A stretch of 64,000 nt of DNA from Macrostomum hystrix (GCA_950097015.1 CATNEN010000038.1:25209001-25273000), one strand, 5' to 3'; shown: positions 35,957 to 47,105, numbered from the stretch's first letter. A program made the numbers and translations. Notes: generated by a model from the sequence alone, not told the origin.

Positions 35957-38900
35957 TCAGTCAGTGAATCCGGATCCGTTGTCGCTGTCGCCTTCAGAAT
36001 TGTCGTCATCGTCATGAGCTGCAGCGAATCGAATGGCATTCAGTTTGTTGCTGATTTCACCCATCAAGTCTAGCCTAGTAGGCCGCTGACCGCCAACTCC
36101 TTTGTTGCCGCCGCTGGCCCCGGAGCTGTCGCCGGAGCCAGACGATTTGGAAGGCGTCACTCGTCGAAGCGTTACACCGCGTCTGATCATGGCAAACATG
36201 TCTTCAGTTGGCACCCTTGTAGAAGCTGATGAAGGCATCTGCAGACTCTGCGGCTGCTGTTGAAGCTGACGATGCGACATTATATTGGACGAAGGTGGCG
36301 GCGGAGGAGGGGGCGGCGGCGGCGGCGGCGGTGGCGGAGGCGGCGGAGGAGGGGGCGGTGGCGGAGCCGATGGCGGAGGCGGCGGTGGAGGCGGGGGCGG
36401 CGGAAGCGGTCCGTCCTCGTCAGCATTTTCTTGCCGTCTTCTCTGCTGCTGTCTTCTGGGACATGTCGAATCAACCGGAGTTGCGGATGTCTCGTCGGCG
36501 TCGTCCACTGTTGGCGTTTCCATCACCGGTGGTAGACCGCGGCGTTCTCTGGCTGCATCGCGTTGCTTCTGAGTTTAATAAAAATAAAGCAGAAGTTAGT
36601 GGACTGTGTAAAATTGACGAGCCTAAACGGACTTTGTTAATAGTAACGGACAAATGTGAGTTAAGAGACTGACAAAAAAGTAAAAAATTAACGGAATAAG
36701 CGAAATGAAAATATATAATGTAAAATTAACGGCTTAAGTAAATTAAATGTTATTTTATTACAAATTTTATTACAAACAAATAAAATTATATGTAATATAA
36801 AAATGTATTACGAAAAAGTAACAGACTAGTTAAAAGTAACGTATTAAGCGAATGTAGCAGATAATGCGAAAGCAACGGACTTAGTATAATAATAAAAGTA
36901 TTACGTAAAAGTAACGGACTAGTTGAAAGTAATACATTACGCGAAAGTAACAGATAACGCGAAAGTAACGGACTTCGTGATTAAAGATGTATTTCGTAAA
37001 AGTAACGGACTATCTGAAAGTAACGTTTTACGCGAAAGTAACGGATTACGAAAGCAGATTAACTAAAGCAAAACTGACCGCACGGTACTGCCTTAACCGC
37101 TCGGCAGTTTTTCTGCGCTCCTCCTCTCGCCTCTCCCTCGCTCGGTCCTCGGCGGCCTCCTCTGCCACTTGTTTTGCGCGGGCTTCGCGCGCCTCCTCCG
37201 TGGCGCGGGCGGCGGCGAATCGGCGCTCTTTGAATCGTTGAGCGGCGCCCCGAACCGAGGCCTTGCGAGACCGCAGCGCAGCCAGATCCGAGTCCAGGCG
37301 CTTCAACTGGTCGGATTTGACGCCGACGCCGGAGCGGAGAGCAGCCGCGGCCAGGCTCGGAGTGTCCGGCATCAGACGCAACGAGTGAAGATCCTCCGCG
37401 GTGTCAAAGAACTCTTCGCCCTCGGCGTCGTCAAGGGTGCGACAACGGTCCAGCTCCTGACTGCGCCGAAGGTTCAACAGGCGCTCTTCGCTATCCAGAG
37501 CCTTCAGTCGGGCGTCGAATACCTGCAAAGCCGTGGGTATTGTGAAAGTAACGTAACTCAGAGAAAATAACGGACTACGTAAAGTTAACGGACTATGTAG
37601 AATTAACTGGGAAATTTTAATTAACGGACTATCTAGCGGGAAATTTAATGAATGAAACTGTTAAATTATAAAAGCGTGTACGAAGCTTTAAGAAGCGTTT
37701 CAAAAACACGAAGTTTAAACAAGCCGATATTTCGAAGTGTGGCCGTAGGCAATGGCACATCATTTTGTGACACTAGACCTTCAGTTTGCGAGGAGGCAAT
37801 TCTGCCCATTTCTCTGACTCTTGAGCACACACGCACACAGATACTGTACGCAGGCATACGCTCACACAGGTGTAAATCTGCCCTGAATTTTTCTATGCCT
37901 TGGAGGTTGGCCCTCAAGGGCGTAAATTGCACAACAAGCCCCCAAGCCTTCTCTGCGCGGCTGCGCCCCAAATAAATGTGGCCTCGCCGTGGAATCGAAC
38001 TCAGGGACCGTGGTGCGAGAGGCAAACGCGATAACCGCTCTGCCACCGACACCCCCTGTAGGGGTTTTCAAAGATGTGAAAATTTCAGGTTTGTGCCAGT
38101 GTACATTATCATGAATCATCGGTTACTCACTTTCAACTGCAGTCGATGCACAATGAGTTCCAATCTGTCTGATTCAGCTCTAACCTCTTCAACAGTGAGC
38201 TGAGAAGCAGCCAGCGAAAGCATTTCCTGCTTACGCAGCTTCACTTTGTTCTCCAATTTGCACACGTTGGCCCTCAGACGCTGAGTCTCCTCAGACAGGT
38301 GGCAACGCTGAAGATATTGCCGACGATCGCCAACATACTGTATGCTCGCCTGGGCGCTTTTGCCGTACTCTCTGAAATGAGAATTGATGCACTTTTATAT
38401 ACTCACTGATTGTAGTCTAGACAGTGGGGGATTTTAGCCTAGTGGTTAGAGTGTCGGACTTAAGAATTAAAGGTCGCTGGTTCGATTCTAGACTCCACCG
38501 GAACCATTTGCGTCATTTAGGAAGACACTTAACGTGGGCGAAGCGTCCCCCCAGTCCACGATTGTAGCCAGGTATAATTAAAAAAGTCACTGTGCTTTGA
38601 GCTTTGACCCTCATTAGTTCTAAATTGCACGACAAGCCCCCAAGCGTTCTCTCCGCGGCTGCGCCCCCAAAAAAATACGGCTTCGTCCAAATAAACTCGC
38701 TGAGGTTAAGTCAAAGCATAACAAAGAACAGAAAGTGAAAAATTTAACTCACTTGCAAGCCACATCCATTCTTTGCAAAGCCGCATTGTACATATCAGCC
38801 AATTGAGCATAGTAATCACAATATAGTTCAATAATACTCTCATTACTATTTTCAAAGCTTTCAATCCAATCAGTGATCTCAACGCCAACCGAGCCGGCGT

Positions 38901-41478
38901 CTTCTGACTCTGGCGTTGCGTCCAATTGGGACTGCGGAATTGAAAATGCGATTGAGAGGTCTAGGGTTCGATTCCGCAGTCTATATAGTGTTCAGTTGAG
39001 TAATTAACTTGAGTATCCATAGTGACAATAAATCGGTCATATATTTGGTAAAAAAATATTCGCTAATACTACTAACTTATGAGTAGTTAAACTAAACATA
39101 ATTCAAGTCTTACTTTCAGCTGGGCAATATTGTACCGCGCTAGGCCGCGCATAGTTACACGGGGCCTCAGGTGATAAGCGAAATGTTCAGCCAGATAGTT
39201 GGCTAATCTTTGCATAATCTCGTCCTCCGGTTTGAATACTAGACTCACGAGCTCAGTGAGGGTGACGCATTGCTTTCTGTGAAAATAATGTTGGAAGCAA
39301 GATAATTAAATTATATGTACCACTGAATTATATATACCGCTGTAATTACTCATATTTTTCACAGATACTTTATACTTTAGATAGTTCACTTTCTATGACT
39401 ACAATTGAACGCCTATTAAAACTTGCTGTCCAGTAGCAAAAGTGTATTTTAATGTCTTTTTGCAACTCGCAATAAGAATTTTGGAAAACTAAAGTGCGTG
39501 GTTTGCCGCTAGACCAGGGGTTGGCAAACATATTAGCGTGCGGGTCAAGGAGAGAACCTAAAAGACGGCTGCGGGCCGCAGTGACTTATGAGAAAGGGGA
39601 GACATAAATCACATGATAGATAAGACAGGGGAGATAAGACAGGAGAGATAAGACAGGGGAGAAATAAGACAGGAGAGATGAGACATGGGGGAGATGAGTG
39701 TGAGAGATAAGACAGGAGAGATAAGACAGGGGAGATAAGACAGGGGAGAGATAAGACAGGAGAGATAAGACAGGAGAAATAAGACAGGAGAGATAAGACA
39801 GGAGAGATAAGACAGGGGAGAGATAAGACAGGAGAGATAAGACAGGAGAGATAAGACAGGAGAGATAAGACAGGAGAGATAAGACAGGAGATATAAGACA
39901 GGGGAGAGATAAGACAGGAGAGATGAGACATGGGGGAGATGAGTGTGAGAGATACAATTCAGACTACTGACAACAGTAGAAAAGCAGACTTGGCTGCAAA
40001 ACTCTCACATAACACAAAAAAAGTATCGCCATAAAAATGGCAAGCTTAAAAGAGACTTCTGTGCACACTGAGAGTGGTGGGAGAGGACTGCGTGTGGCTA
40101 TGGCCGACTGACGAAGGCAAACAAGCCAGAAACCGGTCTCAGTCTGCCATCGCGAGGTTTGTTCCCCACTTTTAGTGTGTTACAATGAGACAGGGGAGAG
40201 ATGAGACAGGGGAGAGATTAGACACGGGAGAGATGAGACACGGGAGAGATAAGACAGGAGAGATGAGACATGGGAGAGATGAGGTGAGAGATGAGAACAC
40301 TCGTTTAGGTGTGTTAATCACTCTCTCTAATGGGAGAGATTAGACACGGGAGAGATGAGACACGGGAGAGATAAGACAGGAGAGATGAGACATGGGAGAG
40401 ATGAGGTGAGAGATGAGAACACTCGTTTAGGTGTTGGAAGGGGCAACGGGCGGGATTTGGGAGCTTCGAGGGCCGCATCTGGCCCGCGGGCCGGAGTTTG
40501 CTGACCTCTGCGCTAGACATAGTCAAGGATTTGTCTTATGGCTTAAGTGCCTTAAGTTGAATTTGGCGTCAATAACAATCTGCAAGTTGTGGCCAATAAA
40601 AGTACTCGTAAACAAACGAGAGACGATGTAAACAAGTCAGACCCTGAGCATGGACCTATATATATAGCGTCTATATAACGTTATTTGGTCGTAAAAATAT
40701 AAACGGAGAACTAGCCGCAATAAATAGAAAAATGTCAATCATAATAACAGCGCCGATATGTATAGAAATATTTCTGTCACCATCAAATATACCCCATATG
40801 TATCGAAAAAAAACTATAAGGTCCGTATATTGGATTTGGTACGACATGCAGCCAATGAACACTAGTTTCTCACCTATAGAAATCCAAACCAGCCAACTGT
40901 TCTCTCTGAGCAGCTATTCTATCCCGATGCCAGGCCTCCTTAAGCGAGGACAAACTATCAAAGAAGTCCTCAGCTGGCAACTCTTGGAATAGGGCGTCAA
41001 TAACAAATCTTGAGCCGCATAGATCAACAGCGGCCACTAGATAAGCGGTGAGGGCGTCCAGGTATTCGCGAGTGACTAGCGGCTTGGCCAAGAAGCTGGC
41101 TAAAAGAAATCGTCTAGACGACTGCGGCGGCTCTGGGAAATACCGATGAAGTTCGGCATTGAGTAGGCAGAGCTGAGAATTAATGCACGAGATTTCAAAT
41201 AGAGTGTAGACACCCATGTAGGATACTGGCTGCTTCGAATGACTCTGTCGGCTCTTTTGATGCCGAGACTGGCGCTCGTTGCAATTGATTGTTAACCGAC
41301 TGTTCTCTTCATCCCAACTGAGTTGGAAGTCTAAAGTTTGCGGATGCTGCTGCTGCTGCTGATTTTGAGTCGGATCTATTATGACTCGATTGATTGGCAC
41401 CCAGTCCGGGTCCAACGAGTCTAATTGTTCCTCGGCTATCAGAGCCGAAGCAGCCGCGACCGCTCGCGAAGAATGCGC
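35957..41478 (-). CDS. JMY/WHAMM-like actin nucleation factor (first exon not found)
   Basis: Six exons join in frame: 41478-40874, 39276-39114, 38931-38753, 38371-38131, 37522-37079, 36568-35957; 747 residues plus a short missing N-terminus. The start EEQLDSLDPDWVPINRV and LSWDEENSRLTINCNERQ match the WHAMM/JMY N-terminal domain; later exons match its coiled coils (RKQCVTLTELVSLVFKPEDE; VFDARLKALDSEERLLNLRR). The last exon has about 35 prolines in two runs, then the WH2 motif DMFAMIRRGVTLRRVTP (actin binding), a connector-like helix LDLMGEISNKLNAIR and an acidic tail. Relatives activate Arp2/3 and remodel membranes. The usual tryptophan in the acidic tail is missing. The acceptor before 41478 has a TACTAAA branch-like site. 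Introns carry SINEs, a hAT MITE and an AGTAACGGAC repeat. Whether JMY or WHAMM is unresolved. Confidence 0.85.
36640..37060. repeat. Degenerate AGTAACGGAC repeat in a JMY-like intron
   Basis: Loose repeats of GAAAGTAACGGACTA, TAAAAGTAACGGAC and GCGAAAGTAAC in the intron 37078-36569. The same phrase recurs at 37545-37640 in the neighbouring upstream intron, on the other side of exon 37522-37079. Confidence 0.75.
37745..38056 (-). mobile_element. SINE family 1 copy
   Basis: Minus-strand copy with a good head (GGTGGCAGAGCGGTTATCGC, GAGTTCGATTCCACGGC) and body, in the JMY-like intron 38130-37523. About 30 bp around the CACTGCCTGACGATGAG region is deleted relative to other copies. Confidence 0.85.
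38426..38705. mobile_element. SINE family 2 head (+) joined to SINE family 1 fragment (-)
   Basis: 38430-38590 is a plus-strand family-2 copy (TTTTAGCCTAGTGGTTAGAG, GCTGGTTCGATTCTAGACTC, GAAGACACTTAACG). From 38592 to 38705 the sequence is the family-1 body read in the opposite sense (GCACGACAAGCCCCCAAGCG). Another short B-box-like piece (GGGTTCGATTCCGC) lies at 38960-38975. All are intronic to the JMY-like gene. Confidence 0.7.
39515..40510. mobile_element. Complete hAT MITE, 996 bp, with 8-bp target duplication
   Basis: Ends CAGGGGTTGGCAAAC (39515-39529) and, inverted, CAGAGGTCAGCAAAC (40510-40496): 12 of 15 match. The flanking 8 bp CGCTAGAC is identical at 39507-39514 and 40511-40518, which is diagnostic of hAT insertion. 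Subterminal GGCCCGCGGGCC-type sequences occur at both ends. The interior is a GATAAGACAGGAGAGA minisatellite (39590-39940), a copy of the hammerhead-like repeat (39945-40187) and two about 110-bp direct repeats (40195-40430). No transposase. It sits in the intron 40873-39277 of the JMY-like gene. Confidence 0.92.
39945..40187 (+). repeat. Dispersed repeat with hammerhead-like core, copy 2
   Basis: 243 bp, nearly identical to 11919-12162. The CTGACGA (40108-40114) and GAAAC (40129-40133) core is kept, but the CCG/CGG stem is changed to CCG/CAG. It is embedded within the hAT MITE, so it travelled with it or inserted into it. Confidence 0.8.
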
Positions 41479-41654
41479 CTTGAAATTTATTTAGTAAAAA
41501 ATCATTTTCCACGAATACATATTCCAACTACCCTACTTGATTTGACCTATAAGTAGTGTGTTTCAAATAGTGATGCCTAAAATGTTCATAAAATTAAATT
41601 TTGAGAAACAAATGTTTAACGTTTATTTTGCAAGCACCATAATCTTGTTAAACT

Positions 41655-41760
41655 GGGAGGTTTTTAGTCGAGTGGTACTGAGTTCGAATCCTAGCTTAGT
41701 GAAGACGAACAACTCGAGTCATTGAGCAAGGCACTTGATACCCATTGATACCCATTTACT
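41655..41760 (+). mobile_element. SINE family 2-like fragment
   Basis: GGTTTTTAGTCGAGTGGTAC and GAGTTCGAATCCTAGC form shortened A and B boxes, followed by GAGCAAGGCACTTGATACCC, a motif common to the 3' parts of many tRNA-derived SINEs. Confidence 0.5.
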
Positions 41761-42560
41761 ATCACATTAGTACATTATTGATTTAATCAAATAAGAGAAG
41801 CAACTGAATCATGATTTTTGAGCGATACGAAAACAGAAAGCACGCTACTATCTATTTATTTCTTTATATTACTAAAAGTAGCAAACTGCGATCACATTTA
41901 CAAATTCTAATATTTTTTCTACGAATTGTAGTATCACTAATTTTATAAGTATGAGATATATAATATGCTAAAATTAAGGAAGCGTTTAAATTCTAGACAC
42001 GCACACACTAAGCTGTAAAGAGTAAAGCTATAAACGACAAAAGTGGTTAAAAACGTTAATCGTTATCTTACAATAACCATAGTAAGTGCAAAACATTAAA
42101 TTTCGGCAAGAAATTGGTGTTTAACTATGCTTTTATGAATTTCTGGTTACTGATTTGCCATTAGGTGACAGCAGACAATGATTAGGAGATTCAAATTTCT
42201 AGCCAAAATTCTACCAATAATTGAGTCGTTTAATGAGTGCATAGATTTTGTACTAGCTAAGGCAAGCACAGCAATATAATTTCTAAATTACTAAATAGCT
42301 TTAGATATCTGGACAGTTCAAAGTCAATAGAAAATTCACAGTTTTGTTTTTTTTATCAAAGCAAACAGACACAGCTAACTAAAAAATATCTGAAATTGTA
42401 AAGAAGTGCATTATTATCCTTGGGTTGTAAAAAATCTAGAAATCGAAAGAATTATATCTTTCAATAAAAAACTATCGAATATTATTAAAGAAAGAGCAAA
42501 TAGGGGAGCATATAAAATGATCAACTTATTGAATTAGCCGAGAGTAAAATTCTCTTTTGG
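41761..42560. other. AT-rich stretch upstream of the JMY-like gene
   Basis: No exon recognised. The missing first exon of the JMY-like gene (needing an ATG and a phase-0 donor) may lie here or nearer 41500, but no candidate could be separated from chance. Confidence 0.35.
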
Positions 42561-42565
42561 ATAAG

Positions 42566-42769
42566 CCAATAGCTTCTAACTTTCAAGGTCAGTCAGCTTT
42601 CACTATGTAGGAGACTGCTAAAAATGATTAACCAGTTATCACGTGACTGCTGAGAGCCAATAGCGTACGACTTTCAAGGTCAGTAAGCTTTCCTTTTGAA
42701 GGGGAGACAATTATAAGTTAAACCAGCTATGAAGTGCTTTGAGCCAATAGCATCCGGCTGTCAAGGTCA
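42566..42769. promoter_or_regulatory. Triplicated CCAAT plus TCAAGGTCA module
   Basis: Three tandem copies, 91 and 87 bp apart, each with AGCCAATAGC (CCAAT at 42566, 42657, 42744) and, 12 bp after it, TCAAGGTCA (42583, 42674, 42761). TCAAGGTCA is the extended half-site bound by ERR and NR5A nuclear receptors; CCAAT is the NF-Y box. The block lies upstream of the JMY-like gene and just beyond the 3' end of the CoA-transferase gene. A promoter role is inference. Confidence 0.5.
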
Positions 42770-42955
42770 CTCGCTATTCTCTGGAAAATTCCAGTCCAAA
42801 AATAGAACTTCTACTTCAAGGCTTAAAGGCTGATAATGAATCAACTGCAGAGTTTGGTGAGAAACAAATACAAGTGCGCATGTACCATTCTGATTCATAT
42901 AAAAGAGACCGACACAAAACGTGAAATAAAAAATTGAGAATATGTTTATCGAAAA

Positions 42956-42961
42956 TTTATT
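42956..42961 (-). terminator. Polyadenylation signal of the CoA-transferase gene
   Basis: AATAAA on the minus strand, about 30 nt after the stop codon at 42994-42992. Confidence 0.65.
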
Positions 42962-42991
42962 AAACGATGTTAAATGTTAACAAAATATCGT

Positions 42992-45657
42992 TCAATCAGC
43001 CGACGGCATGCACTTTAGTCGCTTGAATGCGGCCTCCTCAAGGCTCTTGCGATGATCCGGGTGAGCAATCTGGATTAGGTGATAAGCTCGTTGACGAAGA
43101 TTCTTGCCCCATAGCTGGGCGATGCCGTATTCGGTAACAATGTAGTGCACGTGAGCACGGGTAGTAACAACACCTGCGCCTGTTAGTGCCGGTATTAATG
43201 GGTGAGATTAGGGATAGGGTAAGGTAGATCGAAAGTAGGAGAGGTTAGAATACGATACGAATACCTACGAATTGCCTAGAAAACAGAATAAGAGTACATG
43301 AGTTAATGATGGATTAGATAAGATAATAATATAATAATATAATTAGCAGATCGGAAGTAGATAAAGAAGATAAGGAGTGGATGAGATAGATTGGGAGTGG
43401 ATGAGGCGGATTGGGAGTGGACGAGGCAGATTGGGAGTGGATGATGTAGATTGGAGGTGGATGAGGCAGATTGGGAGTAGATGAGGCAGATTGGATGTGG
43501 ATGAGGCAGATTGGGAGTGGATGAAGCAGATTGGAGTAGATTGTGTAGATTGGGAGTAGATGAGGCAGATTAAGGCAGTCTAATACACTGACCCTCTTTA
43601 ATGAAAGGTGTAATCTTGGTGACGCCCTTCTTTGTAGCGGACTGCAGTGCAATGATTGGCTTGCCGCGACCGTCCGTGCCAAGGGCAGCGCCCCGAATGA
43701 AATCGATCTGACCGCCAACTCCAGAATAGATTCTGGGCCCAATGGAGTCGCTCACAACCTGGCCAGTGAGGTCAACTTCGATGCAAGAATTGATAGCCGT
43801 AACTTTCGGATTCTGACAGATCACCGAGGTTCGATTCGTGAATTGAATATCGCACATATCAACAAACGGATTATCGTTAATAAAGTTGAACACTTTGCTG
43901 CTGCCAATAACAAAGCCGGAGACAATCTTTCCGGGTTTAATCTTTTTCATGGCGTTAGTAATTGCGCCTGTTTGAGTCAGATCGACAACACCATCGGAGA
44001 ACATCTCGGTGTGAATGCCCAAGTCTTTGTGCGATCCAAGTTCAGCAAGGACAGCATCCGGTATGCTGCCAATGCCCATCTGCAGGGTGGCGCCATTCTC
44101 TACAAGATTCTGAGCAATCTGTTTGCCGATAGCGGCCTCTGCTTCGTCCATTACTCTAGCCGGCATTTCTTGCAGATTCTCAGGCATGTGTACAAAGCAG
44201 TCAACGTGCGACGAATGTATGTAGGCGTCGCCTCTTGTGCGCGGCGTCTTGGGATTCACCTGGGCGATGATCACGCGAGCGTTCTGAATTGCCGCCCTGG
44301 TGCAGTCAACAGAGGGACCCAGGCTGCAGAACCCGTGCCTGGGGAATAGCAAATTGGGAAACCAAAGATGACTACTTATAACAATAACAATTGCAGGAAG
44401 GCTACGGGCAATGGCACCCCATTTGGTGACAGTAGACCCGAAGCCAGCGAGGAGGCAATTCTGCCCATTTCGCTGACTCCTCAGCACACATGTTCTGTAC
44501 GAAGGCGCACACTCGCACAAGTGTGTACATCTGCCCTCAATGGCGTAAATTGCACGACAAGCCCCCAAGCCTCGTTCGCGGATGTGTCCTAAATAAATGT
44601 GGCCTCGCCGTGGAATCGAACTCAGGAACCTTGGTGCGTGAGGCAAACGCGTTAACCGCTGTGCCACTCACCCCGTAGGTGACAAATTGTAATTCTTTAA
44701 TGATGACGTTATTTAATAGGCTAATTTTAATCCATCATTAAAGAGGCTGATTCTAATTATTTATTGGGATTATTAAATACACCGATTCTAACCCGGTCAT
44801 AGGATTATTGAAAAGGCTGATTCTACTTCTTTAAGGGAGTATAAAAGAGGCAGATTTTAATCCTTCCTATGGTTAAAATGAAGAAGCTGTTCAATAAACC
44901 GTAGCAAAGCTACAAACCTGTCAGGCGGTGTCACCATGATTAATGCCAAGTCTAGTTTGATGTGATTTCGGCGAAATAGCAATGGAATTTCCGACAGAAA
45001 TATAGGCGTAAAATCTGCTCGGCCTTCCTGAATAGCCTTGCGACAATTCGACGAAGTGAAGAGCGAATTGCTGCGAAAGGTGCCCTCAAACTCGGGCTCG
45101 TTGTACCTAAAATTTTGGGACAGATGTTAAAAGTAAGTAAATTTTGTAAATCCATCATCCTATGGATCTGAAATAAAAATCGTTAATCGTTAAGTCTTTG
45201 GATCTGGGATAACAATCGTTGATCGTTAATTTTCTGAATAATCTAGGATAGATAATCGCTAAACGCTAATCCTATGGATCCGAGAAAGCCAGTTAATAAT
45301 CCTCAGGATCTGAGATTGCTAGAGAAAAACTATATTGCAAAAATCAGTTTCTGACTTGGCTGGTCCTTCAGTGTGAATGTGCATCAGTCGGATGTCCTTA
45401 AGCTTCCTCTCCTTGGCCACTTCCACCATCTTATCGATGAGGTGATTAGGAGTGGAGGCGCCGCCGTGGATAAAGATGTGCTGCTTGCTGTCCAGATGAC
45501 GCTCGAACGCCTGTTGACCATTGAGCCATTCAGGATTACGACCGGGTATTGGATGAAATGGTTCGTGATGAATTTCGCCGGCTAAATAATAGGAGCGCTT
45601 CAATGCTAAAGTGACACGACTAGATAGACCAGCGCGACTCGTGAGTAACAGCATCAT
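42992..45657 (-). CDS. Acetyl-CoA hydrolase/acetate:succinate CoA-transferase family protein
   Basis: Four exons in frame: 45657-45356, 45106-44918, 44338-43593, 43179-42992; 474 residues, a normal length. The N-terminus MMLLLTSRAGLSSRVTLALK is basic and looks like a mitochondrial targeting peptide. Family blocks: HIFIHGGASTPNHLI, FTPIFLSEIPLLFR, GATLQMGIGSIPDAVLAELG, LGIHTEMFSDGV (E275 is the likely CoA-thioester glutamate), SGVGGQIDFIRGAALG and GAGVVTTRAHVHYIVTEYGI. Relatives (4-hydroxybutyrate CoA-transferase, ASCT 1B) move CoA between acetyl-CoA and succinate or other acids; in helminths, ASCT yields acetate and succinyl-CoA in anaerobic mitochondria. Exact substrates cannot be read from sequence. 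Introns hold a minisatellite (43370-43570) and a SINE (44393-44676). Confidence 0.93.
43370..43570. repeat. 20-bp minisatellite in a CoA-transferase intron
   Basis: About ten copies of GCAGATTGGGAGTGGATGAG, with small insertions, inside the intron 43592-43180. Confidence 0.93.
44393..44676 (-). mobile_element. SINE family 1 copy
   Basis: Minus-strand copy in the intron between CoA-transferase exons 2 and 3: head GAGTGGCACAGCGGTTAACG and GAGTTCGATTCCACGGC, body GCTTGGGGGCTTGTCGTGC, 3' end GCCCGTAGCCTTCCTGCAAT then a TTGTTATTGTTA tail. Part of the central body is deleted. It makes an in-frame fusion with the exon that could be mistaken for a 5' coding extension. Confidence 0.85.
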
Positions 45658-45904
45658 GGCTGGCTGCCTGTAGAGAGAGAATCTTTATAAGATGACAACG
45701 CGTTTACATATTAAAACGACTACATAGTTACTACATAGCAAAAATCACTTACCTGAATTCAAATATTTTGTTTATCAATAGAGCAGTCTGAATCTAAAAT
45801 GAAAACAAATCTTGTTTTAATTAATTAGAGTTATATATAACTTTTATTTTAAAAAAGCCTAGTGTTATAAAGTGCATCAGAAACTATTAAATATTATCAT
45901 TTTT

Positions 45905-46760
45905 AGTCAATAGTTGAACATGGAAAATAATTACATCATCTTATGATTATGGCGTCACATTTTTTTACAGAAACAATGAACTAAAAATGTACTTATAAAT
46001 TAAGAAGCTGACTCACAGATATTTGAGTGATTTCTTCGAGATAAAAAGCTCTTCTCTGAAATTAATATATTATAGTATTCTATTAAATTTGATATACCTG
46101 ACTCAAAAGAAAAAAACAATAAAGGTGAACAAGTTGTTACAGCATTTCAGAAGATATTTATCAATTATCATGAAGTACAGCTCAATAGTTGAACATGGAA
46201 ATAAATTGCATCATGAAAAAACTTACAAATATATATACATTATTAATCTATCTACTATACATAATACATAACTTACCTTAATTTAGTGAAGTGAAGTGGA
46301 CAGTGGTAGACAGTATCTAAAACAAAAGAAACATTACACATATTGGACAAATTTCAAATAGACCAACCTTATATAAGCATATATACAATCTGTGTATCTA
46401 TACATCTCAGAAAATAATATGATAATTCTTTCAGCATTCATGCTTGCAGAAGTTGAACATGGAAACAACATCATTGGATAATACACAAAAATATAGCAAA
46501 ATAATTAAAACTTTAGTTGCACAAATAGATTTAAAACACGACATAATAATGCTATCTTACCTGTTAAATGACTCAATTTTCAAGATAATTAATTTAGTTT
46601 ACTCAGTAAAGTCCAAGATGTTCTGAAAAATCATGAGTTTAAAGCTGGATTAAAAAGTTTTTGTAATGGACTACTTAAAAAGTTTCTTAGTACTGTAAAT
46701 TACTTTTTTTAATTGCAATCAACTCTTGTTCAGTAGTTGAACATGGAAAACAGAAGCATC
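45905..46760. repeat. Degenerate repeat with period about 275 bp
   Basis: TAGTTGAACATGGAAA-type phrases followed by ATCAT occur near 45910, 46185, 46451 and 46736, i.e. every 265-285 bp, in otherwise AT-rich sequence upstream of the CoA-transferase gene. The sequence between is too diverged to align by eye. Confidence 0.55.
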
Positions 46761-46939
46761 ATTATATGTAAATAATTATTTCTTTATTTGTTACTAGAAA
46801 AACAATTTTATTTTCAACTTTTTGTTAGGCCTATAAAAAATAAGGCCATATTTTTACAATGTGCATATCATGTATAATTTAAGCCCCATTGGAATAAGTG
46901 GACAAAGGGCATCCAACTGACTATAATATGTTAATAATT

Positions 46940-47105
46940 GCAGGAGGGCTGCAGGCAATGGCACATGATTTGGAGACACTGGACTAGATCCATTCCATAG
47001 CTAGCAAGGGGGCAATTCTGCCCATTTTGCTGACTCCTGAGCACACACACAGATACTGTATGCAGACACTTATATAGGTAATACACATCGGCCCTGACTT
47101 TCTTA
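46940..47105 (-). mobile_element. SINE family 1, 3' half
   Basis: Minus-strand 3' portion: GCAGCCCTCCTGCAATTATT end, GCAGAATTGCCCCCTTGC and GTCAGGGCC; the tRNA-like head is missing. Confidence 0.75.

Noticed and set aside
36229-36572. Plus-strand poly-glycine and Arg-rich frames
   Set aside because: Antisense shadow of the poly-proline exon of the JMY-like gene.
44346-44667. Apparent N-terminal extension of CoA-transferase exon 3 (minus strand, from 44667)
   Set aside because: It is a SINE family 1 copy plus intron read in frame. The splice acceptor at 44341-44339 and the exon before it restore the normal protein.
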